A stretch of DNA of 64,000 nucleotides from Podospora bellae-mahoneyi (lineage: Eukaryota; Ascomycota; Sordariomycetes; Sordariales; Podosporaceae), in assembly GCF_035222275.1 (NCBI RefSeq), contig NC_085882.1:3789501-3853500 (forward strand), given 5' to 3'. A program made the position numbers and the translations under genes. Shown piece by piece: positions 55,957 to 64,000 of the stretch; within the stretch, counting starts at the first letter, position 1; every line of letters begins with the position of its first letter. Under the pieces are notes generated by a model that saw only the letters and a list, made by a program, of their open reading frames with translations, did no database searches and was not told where the DNA came from.

Positions 55957-57155
55957 ATGAACACCCTTCAGGTACAGCAATGCGTTGAAAACGCCATCAG
56001 ATGCCAGGCGACCACCCGCCTGCTCCTCACCCCCCTGGTCATTTCTTCGCTTCGACTTCCACGCACCCAATTTTTCTACCACTCTCAACATCGGTCTTTC
56101 CACCGAGCGGCGGCAGGGAGACCCTGTTGTCGACAATCTGAAAATCCACCTCGACTGTCTCAATGTCTACTACGCAAGACCTACTCTTCAGCTACTTCCC
56201 CTGCTCCGTCAGAACCTACCATTCATCCAGTCTTTGAACAGAGAACTGGCACTTTTCAATATCTAGTCGTCGATTCAGTAACCAAAGACGCAGTCATTAT
56301 CGACCCTGTTTTGGACTACGACAAGTGCAGCACCACCATTACCACCACCGCGGCTGACGGCCTCCTGTCTTTGGTCCGTGAAAAGGGATACAGGATCGTG
56401 CGCATTCTAGAGACCCACGCCCATGCCGATCACTTGACTGCTTCCTTTTATCTCCAACGGCAGCTGGTCAAGCAGCAGGACCTGAAACCCCCCGTGAGCA
56501 TCGGCAAGCGGATTGGACAGGTACAAACCTTGTTTGGGCAGAGATATGGGATCGACGCCAAAGAGTATGAAGGTGTTTTCGACAAACTGTTCGAGGACGA
56601 TGAAGAGTTTTCTATTGGAACGTTAAAGGCAAAGGCCCTGCATCTTCCCGGCCACACCCCAGATCATTTGGGATACAAGATCGGAGGTTTGTTTCCTTTT
56701 CCTTTCCACGTAAAGAACCCTACTAACTTGGATGCCCAGACAATATCTTTTGCGGAGACTCCATCTTCCATACTGACATTGGCACGGCAAGGTGTGATTT
56801 TCCCGGCGGATCGGCCCACGCCTTGTATCAGTCAGCCCGCAAGATCCTGTCTCTGCCTGATAATGTCAAGATCTGGACCGGGCACGACTATCCACCCGAT
56901 GGTTTGAGAGAGCCTGTGCCATTTGTCACCGTTGGCGAGCACCGCCAGAAGAACAAGCACCTGAGAGATGGCGTTACTGAAGAGGAATTTGTCAAGATGA
57001 GAAAGGAAAGAGACGAGCATCTGGCTGCCCCAAGACTGCTGCATGAGAGTCTACAGGTGAATGTGAGAGCTGGAAGATTGCCAAGTCAAAACGACTCCGG
57101 CATGAGGTTATTAAAGGTGCCTGTCAAAGTCAAGGGAGCAGGAGTATGGCAGTAG
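55957..57155 (+). CDS. ETHE1-like persulfide dioxygenase (metallo-beta-lactamase fold), mitochondrial
   Basis: Exons 55957-56686 and 56740-57155, with a 53-nt intron (branch CTAAC, acceptor CCCAG), give 381 residues. The N-terminal ~80 residues are basic and rich in Arg, Ser and Thr (mitochondrial targeting), longer than in animal ETHE1. The catalytic core begins FEQRTGTFQYLVVD and has the metal motif ETHAHADHLT (H-x-H-x-D-H) near residue 151, LPGHTPDH near 235, FCGDSIFHTDIGTARCDFPGG just after the splice, and the late GHDYPPDG. GTARCDFPGG is characteristic of ETHE1 rather than glyoxalase II. It oxidises glutathione persulfide to sulfite and glutathione, following SQR, whose gene is divergent and adjacent. 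Confidence 0.94.
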
Positions 57156-57635
57156 GTGGGTGGGAATTGCAAAAGCATGACCAGGCCGACGAATTGTGTA
57201 ACTCGTACTGCTACGGTCCTTTCGCAGTCGTGATTGTCGCTATCGGCAAGACTTCACCGTGGAGGCAGGAGAAGGTGGCGGCGTACGTGACTGCGCCAGT
57301 GAGGTTTTTGGCTCTTCTCCATGCTTGTCCATGTCTGTCTCTATCGAGAAGCTTTGTTTTCTGTTCCCGGGCATGGATCATTCAGAAGATGGCATGCTGT
57401 CCCAGTCACTGGTTGAAGATGGAGGGAATATACGATTCGTAGCTTGGCTAATGGACAAATCTTTTATGGGTAATATGCTATCTAAACGTGGTATAAAACT
57501 ACCTGCAATGATGCATATTGAGTGCGCTGCGTCCTTGTGACTTTTCATAAGCCGCTGATTGGAATGTTGACATGAGGGCAGGTACCATCCACCTCAAGCC
57601 TACGCTGAATTCTAAATCCCTGGAGACGTAGAGAT
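57156..57635. other. Intergenic spacer
   Basis: Tail-to-tail gap between the ETHE1-like gene and the RNase H-like gene; nothing recognisable apart from expected 3' UTRs. Confidence 0.45.
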
Positions 57636-58518
57636 CTAAATCAGGTCCTGAAAACTATCAGTCGCCGGTTGCTCGGTAGCCTTCATTGCAGCATCATGAG
57701 CATCCACGTTCCACTCTTTCGGGATCTTCCAAAATTGAACAGCCATGTTCCTCTCCTTGGCTTTCTCAATCTCACTCAACAATGCCTCCCATAAATCCCT
57801 GCTCGCAACGTCCTCCCCCTTGCTCGTTTTCCATTGCTTTTCGATCCAAGTTTCGGCCCATGTGGTAGAGCCCTCAACCACATACTTGGAATTGATAACG
57901 ATGACAAGTGTGCGGAAACCTTCTTCGTTGGGTCCGAATTCAAAACGCAGGGTGGCAAGGGCAGCGCGAAGCTCCGCCCGGTTGCTGGTCTGGGAGCCAT
58001 CGTCGCCAAAAGGCCCCTTCCTTTCCAGGCGAGCAGAGACGATTTTTGGGTAATCGGGCGCGCGGGCATGTATAAGGGCCCAGCCTGCCTTTGGGTCCGG
58101 TATGCGACGGTCGGGACATGTGCCAGCGATGAAGATCAGGGCGGTGAAGGCATCAGTCCGGTGAACGTATCTGCGAGATTGCATTTTAGCCAACATAATA
58201 TCACCCTGTTCAGGGGGGAACTTACTTGAGGAGACCATTTTTCGGCCGAAAACCCTTAAATAAGTCTGTAGGGGTTGCTGAAGCAGACGGGTGGGTAAAC
58301 TCGGTAGGGAAGACAAGACCGGCGCCTTTTCTCCACTCCAATTCACTGAGTCTGGTAGCTGGATCCAATGTTCTGGGTTGTTGTTGTTAATGTTTGTCTC
58401 TGGGAAATGCTGCGGATTCTTGGAAAAGAGGAATGTCAGGTCTTGCGGGTTGTTCAAGTGGAAATGGGTTTCCGAACAATAACCAGAGATACGGAAGCTG
58501 GGGGCAGACCTGTGGCAT
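57636..58518 (-). CDS. RNase H-like protein, degenerate active site; 5' end doubtful
   Basis: Core exon 58170-57636 encodes an RNase H fold: KYVHRTDAFTALIFIAGTC, AGWALIHAR, GPFGDDGSQTSNRAELRAAL, FRTLVIVINSKYVVEG, DLWEALLSEIEKAK and VQFWKIPKEWNVDAHDAAMK. A 55-nt intron (58225-58171, GTAAGT...GCAG) joins it to a protein-like upstream frame (DPATRLSELEWRKGAGLVFPTEF... RPKNGLL) that could start at the ATG at 58518, giving a conserved-looking N-terminus, but that frame is interrupted by TAA at 58389-58387. A shorter protein could start at the ATG at 58184 inside the intron. Two metal-binding positions seem changed (Asp to Ala in FIAGTC, Asp to Asn in VINSKY), so nuclease activity is doubtful. It is either a pseudo-enzyme or a decaying gene. 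Confidence 0.65.
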
Positions 58519-58587
58519 GCCTACCATACGCTCAACATTGAGTGCCAGGTGTGACTGCGGTCTGATGATATTTTGTCGTAAGTAAGG

Positions 58588-59330
58588 TCAGAAGAGGCAT
58601 TCGTATCTAGCACACCAGACAGGGTCCAGTCCCACCTCTCTGGACAGATTCTCATTCAGCCATGGGTGGGTCTTTCGTTGCAAATCTTTAAGGATTACCT
58701 GCTCGGTTCTGAATGTCAAAGTATTATCGATTCGGGGCTTCAGCAAGGTGCCAGGGCTACCACGCGCTTTGGGCAAGCGGGAATCTACAAAGGTGTTTTC
58801 ATGCTTTAACGTCTGACTGCGATTCGTTGAGAGTTCTGGACTATACTTTCCCGTGTCTCTTCTACTGGTACTGTCCTGGAAATCTGGTCCCTCAACAATT
58901 ATTGCACACTGAGATTCACATTCTTTTTCCATACGAGGAACAAAATCCTTGATTTTTCTACTTCTCATCTCGTAGCTGATTTTGTACCTCTCCAGCATCC
59001 CAGCTTCCACCGTTATGCCAGTATACTGCCCAGCCCAACGTCGACTCCGATCCACCTGCATGCCCTGTTTCGCGTCCATTTCACCGCCAGCTGAGATGCC
59101 AGGGAAACAAATGCTATCCAACCAGAACGTCGACGTCCCTGTATCCAATGACGGGCTGGCAGCCTGCATGTTTGCAGTTGAAAGTGCAGGTTTGAGTTGG
59201 AATCCTGGTGACAACAGGAAGGAATCAGCCACAGAAGAGGCATAGGCTGCCGAAGGGATTGACGGAAATGCAGCTGTATTGGAACAGGCGTGGCGTTGAT
59301 TGCGGTGGCTTGGTTGTTGCTGGAAAGTTG
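58588..59330 (-). CDS. Doubtful ORF, unknown protein
   Basis: A minus-strand frame of about 260 codons ends at 58588. It has no ATG at its 5' end: the frame is open back to a stop near 59415, but the first ATG is internal, before QAASPSLDTG. It has no domain I know; segments such as YKISYEMRSRKIKDFVPRMEKECE and FRTEQVILKDLQRKTHPWLNENLS look protein-like. It may be a second exon of a gene whose start I cannot see, a relic, or chance. Kept at low confidence because overlapping frames here are short. Confidence 0.25.
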
Positions 59331-59367
59331 AGCCTTGTTTCAACCTTTGTTCAAAGTCATCCAGCAC

Positions 59368-60033
59368 ATCTTGAAAACAATTGAAAATGGCGATGAAATA
59401 GGTATGTTTGGATCACACGGGCTTGACACCTGAAGAGCCTCATTGATTTTATTCTGAATAAACCTTTGCTGAGAAAACAGCGTGCGTTACCCCGACACAC
59501 GTTCAGCAAATTCGGATGCTTTGTCGTAATGAATACAGGACGGCCGCTGGTGTCCTGGTAAGAAGACATCCCAGATGTGATACCACCCCCTTGTTGCATC
59601 AAGACGGCCTTGTCCTTTCTCCTTGAGGACTGCCCATTGTTGTGGTGTGACTGCTAAAAGATCAACATCTAGGGTCAGCTGACAGTTGGCGTGGCATACA
59701 TGGTCAGGACTCGGAACAGTTTTGCAACCCAGGCTGAAGTGGGCGCGTTAAAGGTGAGTTTGAACATCAGACACATTTCGAAGCTTTTTGTCTCAGCAGG
59801 CTTTGTGGGTGACGTGGCCAAAGTTTCACGGGCCTAGCCTAACAGACAGCCCGCTCGTGGAAACCAATACAGTTTGATGATCAAACCGGGCTGACCGAAA
59901 CGTGCCTCACCACCAGGCCAAATCTGGAATCTCATAAACAAGGACGTAGAACAGTTGCTTCCCAAGTAAACAAGCCTCAACGTTTATCCAGACACGGAAG
60001 GCTGCGGTATTACTCTCCCACGATATCCAACAT
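59368..60033. other. Intergenic spacer
   Basis: Between the doubtful ORF and the stop of the Mgs1-like gene. No gene or repeat recognised. Confidence 0.4.
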
Positions 60034-61746
60034 TCACCCCTCCATCTCGACATCCGGATCCACCTCTGTCCCCAAATCTCTATCCTCCAGAAACCTCCTC
60101 CCCCTCAATTCCTCAGGCAGATACTCTTGCCTCACCTTTCCATCTTTGTAATTAGGAGGATACTTGTACTGGGCACCATACCCCAAATCCTTCATCAGCC
60201 TGGTGGGTGCGTTTCTCAAGTGCAGCGGAACCGGAAGACTGGCCACACCGGGCTCCCTGAGAGCCGAAAATGCATTGTTCAGGGCCCTATACGCTCGCGT
60301 GCTCTTGGGGGCCAAGCACAGCGCCACGGTGCAGTGTGCCAGAGGAATCCTGGCCTCGGGCATACCAATCTGTTGCGTGGCCGTGTAAGTCGCCGTGGCC
60401 AATGGCAGGAGTGAGTTGTCTGCCAGGCCGACATCTTCCGATGCAATCACCACCATTCTTCGCGCAATAAACAATGGATCCTCTCCCGATTGCAGCATCC
60501 TCGCCAAATAATACAATGCCGCATCGGAATCTGACCCTCGGACAGCCTTGTGAAAAGCAGAAATGGTATCGTAGTGCTGATCACCCGCCCGATCGTACAC
60601 CAACGTCTTGGTCAGCGCAGCCTTGATGTCCTCTTTTGTCAATGGAGCCTCCCCTCCCCCTTGCGGTCTCGTCGTCAGAGAGAGGGCCAGTTCCAACAAA
60701 TTCAGCGCGGTCCTGGCATCTCCATCCGCAAAGGCCGACAGGTACGTCAACAGCTCCTCATCAATTAGGGGGCTGAGCTCTATCCCCTCCTCCACAATCT
60801 CGGCCTGTATTGCCCTGACCAATATCCTCTGCAGATCCTCCCTCGTAAGCGATGCCAGTGTAAATGTCCTGCACCGACTCAACAACGCCGCCTGGACCTT
60901 GAAACTCGGGTTTTCCGTTGTGGCCCCGATCAATGTGATAGTCCCCGCTTCCACCGGCTTCAAAAACACATCCTGCTGAGACTTGCTGAACCTGTGAATC
61001 TCGTCGCAAAATATGATGGTTTTTCTCCCCGTCAAGTTAAGCTCGTTGGCTGCTTCGGCAAAGAACTTTTTGACCTCGGCGACGCCGGTGCTGGTGGCAT
61101 TGAGCTCAATAAACCTGCTGCCCACTCGCCGGGCGATGCACCTTGCTATCGTCGTCTTGCCTGTCCCCGAACCTCCCCATAATATCATGGATGGCACTCT
61201 GTCTGTTTCGATCAGAGACCTCAGCACCCCGTTGGGCCCAACCAAGTCTTGCCCAAACACATCGTCGAGGGAGTCGGGCCGCATTCGCTCGGCCAAGGGG
61301 GCGGCTCGATGGGTCTTGGATCGCTTCGAGAGAGGGGCAGCACCGGGATCTCGCTCAGCCGTGCCGTTTGTCGAGAGTGTGCTCGTCTCGGCCCCTACCG
61401 GTCTGTTGTCCGCAGTTGGTGAGCTATTAGCTTCATCCCAGGTCCTCTTTTGTCCGCCCTTGTTGCCATTGTTGGTTGTTATCCCAAAACCGTTGACGGG
61501 CCGTGGTGTCGAGGCGGCTGATCCATTGGTGATGGCCTGCCGTTTCGCAGCTGGGGTTGCAAAAAAGTCGGCGGCGGTTCGCTTCTTTTGCTGGGTTGAT
61601 GGCAGCTGGGATTGAGTGTGGCTTGGTGGAGAAGATGGCCGGTCGGTGGCTTGGTCGTCGAGAAGGAAGGTCTGGCAGCCCGAGTCGATGTGGCTATTGA
61701 TTTCGAGCGTCTTGACGCCCCGCTGGCAAATGGGGCAAACGACCAT
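60034..61746 (-). CDS. mgs1: Mgs1/WRNIP1-type AAA+ ATPase with UBZ zinc finger
   Basis: Single-exon gene of 570 residues. The ATG at 61746 was chosen because the UBZ4-type finger starts at once: VVCPICQRGV...INSHIDSGC (C-x2-C, H-x3-C) at residues 3-25. A Ser/Pro-rich linker includes a PIP-box-like KRTAADFFA near 57-65, a possible PCNA or similar contact (inference). The AAA core starts at LAERMRPDSLDDVFGQ, with Walker A WGGSGTGKTT near 195, Walker B IIFCDEIHRF near 250, sensor IGATTENPSF, then the MgsA C-terminal region (RMLQSGEDPLFIARRMVVIASEDVGLAD, YKYPPNY). The protein binds ubiquitinated PCNA at stalled forks and helps choose damage tolerance pathways. The C-terminus is acidic. Confidence 0.95.
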   Translation of the reverse strand: MVVCPICQRGVKTLEINSHIDSGCQTFLLDDQATDRPSSPPSHTQSQLPSTQQKKRTAADFFATPAAKRQAITNGSAASTPRPVNGFGITTNNGNKGGQKRTWDEANSSPTADNRPVGAETSTLSTNGTAERDPGAAPLSKRSKTHRAAPLAERMRPDSLDDVFGQDLVGPNGVLRSLIETDRVPSMILWGGSGTGKTTIARCIARRVGSRFIELNATSTGVAEVKKFFAEAANELNLTGRKTIIFCDEIHRFSKSQQDVFLKPVEAGTITLIGATTENPSFKVQAALLSRCRTFTLASLTREDLQRILVRAIQAEIVEEGIELSPLIDEELLTYLSAFADGDARTALNLLELALSLTTRPQGGGEAPLTKEDIKAALTKTLVYDRAGDQHYDTISAFHKAVRGSDSDAALYYLARMLQSGEDPLFIARRMVVIASEDVGLADNSLLPLATATYTATQQIGMPEARIPLAHCTVALCLAPKSTRAYRALNNAFSALREPGVASLPVPLHLRNAPTRLMKDLGYGAQYKYPPNYKDGKVRQEYLPEELRGRRFLEDRDLGTEVDPDVEMEG

Positions 61747-62404
61747 CCTGTCGTTCTCGAGAGGCAGAATGCAGTGACTACCTTGGTAGAAAAGAGTGGC
61801 GAAAATAATCACTATACGATTGTGACAAGTTGAGTCTTGCGCTGTACTGCGATCGAGGGTGAGGCAAACCACCAAAAGAGGACGTACAGAATGGCGATGG
61901 CGGCGCGTCTTGGGGCAAGAAGGTTTAATGAATCTGGGAGACGCGATCTGGGGGCTCAGTGCGGGACGGTCCAGAGAGGCCCCTGCAAAACGTGTTTCTG
62001 GAGGTTCCGCCGCTTTGGTTCGGCGGTGTGGGGCAGATTACCCGTTTTATGCCGCGGCCGATGATGATATCTTTTTCAAAAGAAACATCCGCGCAATTGA
62101 TGAACGATGGTAGACAAAGAAATTAATGCAGATGATGCTCTACAAGAAGTATGCACAAAAGAAACCACTCAGGGCGTGCCTTGTCATTATGCTGTATTCC
62201 AGATGCCAATAGTCTTGAAAGACTGTTCATATTCCAGTTCGAATTTTAAACAGAGTCCCAGGAAACACCAAACGCCTAGCCAAACGCCCAATCTGATGCA
62301 ACGGTTTGTACATGTCTGCCATGACTCCCGGGGTCTAATGGTGTATGTAAAAGCAAATCGGAGATCCACCCCAGGTAACCTTCCATGTCGCTTGACCACC
62401 AGCA
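61747..62404. other. Intergenic spacer
   Basis: Promoter of the Mgs1 gene and 3' flank of the Isa1 gene. No other feature seen. Confidence 0.45.
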
Positions 62405-63159
62405 TTATACCATAAACGACTCGCCACATCCACACTGCTCCTCTGCTTGCTGTTAGCATGTGCGCTCAGGTCGACTAAAAGCGCAGGCAAAAAAGACTCA
62501 CTGATGTTGGGGTTCCGGAAAACAAAACGTTGGCTAAGCTTGTCCTCTATCCAGTCCATCTCGCTCCCGATAATGCTGAAGAGTGCTTTGCTGTCAATCA
62601 ACACCTTGACTCCGTCTTGCTCAACCGTCTCGTCGAAAGCCCCAGGCTTCTCCACGAACTCGAGATGATACGCCAATCCAGAGCACCCCCTGTTGCGCAC
62701 ACCGACCTTGATGAGCTTCGGGTCCGGCTGGTCGAGAAGCGCGCGTAGGTGGTCTACGGCGGCGGGAGTGAGCTTCATTGCCGCCTTTCGGGGAGTGCGC
62801 AACTTGGACCGCAGCCTTGGCGATGGCGCTGATAGCTGTGTACTTGACTTGGACTGCTGGGCTTCTTTCTCGGGGAGCGACGAGGCTGGGTCTAGAGGCG
62901 CCTGCGGCTCTTTCGGCGGCCGGGTCTCGTGTACTCTCGGCAACGCGGGGGACTGAACATTGTGTGTGATGGAGGTATCAGGAGCCGTGGCATTGCGTGG
63001 CGCTGGGGGTGGGTGAGAAGGTAACGAGTAGGACTGAAAAGCAGCGGCGAGCTGGGCCGGCGTCGACGAGAACTGACGTTGTTGGTTGCTGCTTCGAAAG
63101 AAGCTGCGGCGGCAAGCTAGACACGCCGCTCTCCTGGCTAGTAAACTAGACGCGTTCAT
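62405..63159 (-). CDS. isa1: Isa1-type A-type iron-sulfur assembly protein, mitochondrial, with 38-nt last exon
   Basis: Exon 63159-62502 and a tiny last exon 62442-62405, separated by a 59-nt intron (GTGAGT, branch CTAAC, acceptor GCAG), give 231 residues. The N-terminus (MNASSLLARRAACLACRRSFF) is a mitochondrial presequence, followed by a long Pro/Ser-rich linker to about residue 115. The A-type domain is AAMKLTPAAVDHLRALL, LIKVGVRNRGCSGLAYHLEF (first conserved Cys), GVKVLIDSKALFSIIGSEMDW and RFVFRNPN. Splicing adds IKEQCGCGESFMV, supplying the two essential C-terminal cysteines. The protein acts with Isa2 in making [4Fe-4S] clusters for mitochondrial enzymes. Without splicing the frame stays open to 62335 and would make a longer protein lacking CGC. 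Confidence 0.94.
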
Positions 63160-63552
63160 TCTGAAGTTGGAAAAAAGATATCTCGAGGGTATTCGCAGGT
63201 TTGGTGAGGGTGAGGTTATGGCAGCATGGGAATTGCGTCGCAGAGATGGGCATTTGTCAACTTCGGTGAAGCGGCAAATGCGAAGCAGCAAGCGACAACT
63301 TCTGATCAATCAGCCGGAGTGATGACATGACGCCAAGAGCCCAGCCGACACAGACACTGATTCTGCCCAGCCAATCAACGATCGTGCATTTGGAATGCAT
63401 TCAAGACGCACGGGCCCTCTCGATAACAACAAGTGAATTGAATATTCTCAAAGACTCGACCAGATCAAAACAGTAGACAGTATGGTATACTCAGCTCCCA
63501 CAACCGTAACGCCATCCCATTGACCCATTCTTCAAACTCGGTTACGCCATGG
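63160..63552. other. Intergenic spacer
   Basis: Promoter region of the Isa1 gene and 3' end of the partial gene at the right edge. Nothing else seen. Confidence 0.45.
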
Positions 63553-63999
63553 TCACCTTGAAATCAGCGCCCCTACGTCTCCTACCGCCTGCCTTCCCAT
63601 CTTCTTCAGCAGCGTCCGCTCATCCGCCTCTCTGTACTTTTCCCAGCTATCCAACCCCTCCTTTGCCTGGATGCTGAGCGTCTCGTAGCCCTGCTTGATC
63701 ACCTCGGCCACTTGCAGACTGGTCAACTGCCCCCCGGTTCTCTTGCCCTTGACCGCTTTGGATCCATCAGTTCCCAGCATCTCCTTGTAGTGGACACTGA
63801 CGCTGACAAGCGTATCTATGGAGTTGCTCGCCCTGTTGGCCAGCCCGTAGGTATCTCTAAACTTCACCAGCACCTCCCCCGTTTCGACAATCTTGTAAAA
63901 CAGATCATCGTACGCTGCCGGTGTGGGTAAGAATGTCTCACCGGCCGACAGTCCCAAGGCGAGCAAATTGACTACATGATCTAACAGCGTGTTGATGTG
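63553..63999 (-). CDS. C-terminus of a protein running off the right edge (possibly ARMH3/DUF1741-like)
   Basis: The minus-strand frame ends at 63553 and stays open to the window edge, so this is the last ~148 residues of a gene that starts outside. Visible blocks: INTLLDHVVNLLALGLSAGETFLP, AAYDDLFYKIVETGEVLVKFRD, SIDTLVSVSVHYKEML, a basic Gly/Thr insert, and a helical end (TSLQVAEVIKQGYETLSIQAKEGLDSWEKYREADERTLLKKMGR). The LxxFLP-x-YDDLFYxLVE pattern recalls fungal members of the armadillo-like ARMH3/DUF1741 family, which in animals acts at the Golgi; this is a moderate to weak guess. No membrane segment is present. Confidence 0.6.
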   Translation of the reverse strand, partial: HINTLLDHVVNLLALGLSAGETFLPTPAAYDDLFYKIVETGEVLVKFRDTYGLANRASNSIDTLVSVSVHYKEMLGTDGSKAVKGKRTGGQLTSLQVAEVIKQGYETLSIQAKEGLDSWEKYREADERTLLKKMGRQAVGDVGALISR

Positions 64000-64000
64000 A

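Noticed and set aside
1-64000. LTR elements, other transposons, CRISPR arrays, rRNA and tRNA genes
   Set aside because: I looked for reverse-transcriptase, integrase and transposase motifs, terminal repeats, regularly spaced repeats and tRNA B-box-like sequences and found none I could support by eye; a dedicated search (tRNAscan, repeat masking) would settle it.

Overview
This 64 kb window is nuclear DNA of a filamentous ascomycete, most probably a Sordariomycete of the Sordariales type. The reasons are: genes on both strands without operons; introns of about 44-87 nt with GTATGT/GTAAGT/GTACGT-like donors, CTAAC-like branch sites and AG acceptors; a HET-domain gene; a CBM1-bearing GH131 enzyme; a PDR/CDR ABC pump; and a Cdc25-type RasGEF. 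All functional calls rest on protein motifs I could read; no database search was possible.

Layout. 1-6.3 kb: a two-exon HET-domain gene and a large unrecognised protein of 829 residues, both on minus. 7.8-11.5 kb: SH3 + RasGEF gene (minus), preceded by a 4.7 kb stretch without a convincing gene. 16.2-17.6 kb: secreted endonuclease/exonuclease/phosphatase (EEP) fused to a jacalin-like lectin domain. 20.3-21.4 kb: secreted GH131-CBM1 beta-glucanase. 22.3-23.8 kb: single-pass membrane protein of unknown function. 24.6-26.3 kb: acetyl-CoA hydrolase/CoA-transferase (ACH1/acu-8 type), followed by a 3.2 kb gene-free divergent spacer and an UNC93-like MFS protein (29.5-31.1 kb). 32.0-32.5 kb: small secreted protein. 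33.1-34.9 kb: four-exon MFS transporter.

35.3-42.3 kb is a different kind of DNA: AT-richer, no intact gene, but remains of at least six (ankyrin protein, a membrane-anchored C-terminus, a small unknown gene in three frames, a terpene cyclase C-terminus, a cytochrome P450, and a secreted-protein gene fused to the P450 by a deletion). The cyclase and P450 remnants lie head to head and look like the wreck of a small terpenoid gene cluster. Two intact transporters flank its right side: a seven-exon Dal5-like permease (42.3-44.1 kb) and a 1447-residue PDR ABC transporter (45.6-50.0 kb).

50.1-64.0 kb returns to ordinary housekeeping and secretory genes: a small secreted protein, secreted dipeptidyl peptidase IV carrying a Lys-Gly repeat insertion, a divergent pair for mitochondrial sulfide oxidation (sulfide:quinone oxidoreductase and ETHE1-like persulfide dioxygenase), an RNase H-like gene with a degenerate active site, a doubtful ORF, Mgs1/WRNIP1 AAA ATPase, the Fe-S assembly protein Isa1 with a tiny last exon carrying its CGC motif, and the C-terminus of a gene running off the right edge. 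The clearest functional partnership is the SQR/ETHE1 pair; the most unusual region is the decayed 35-42 kb island.
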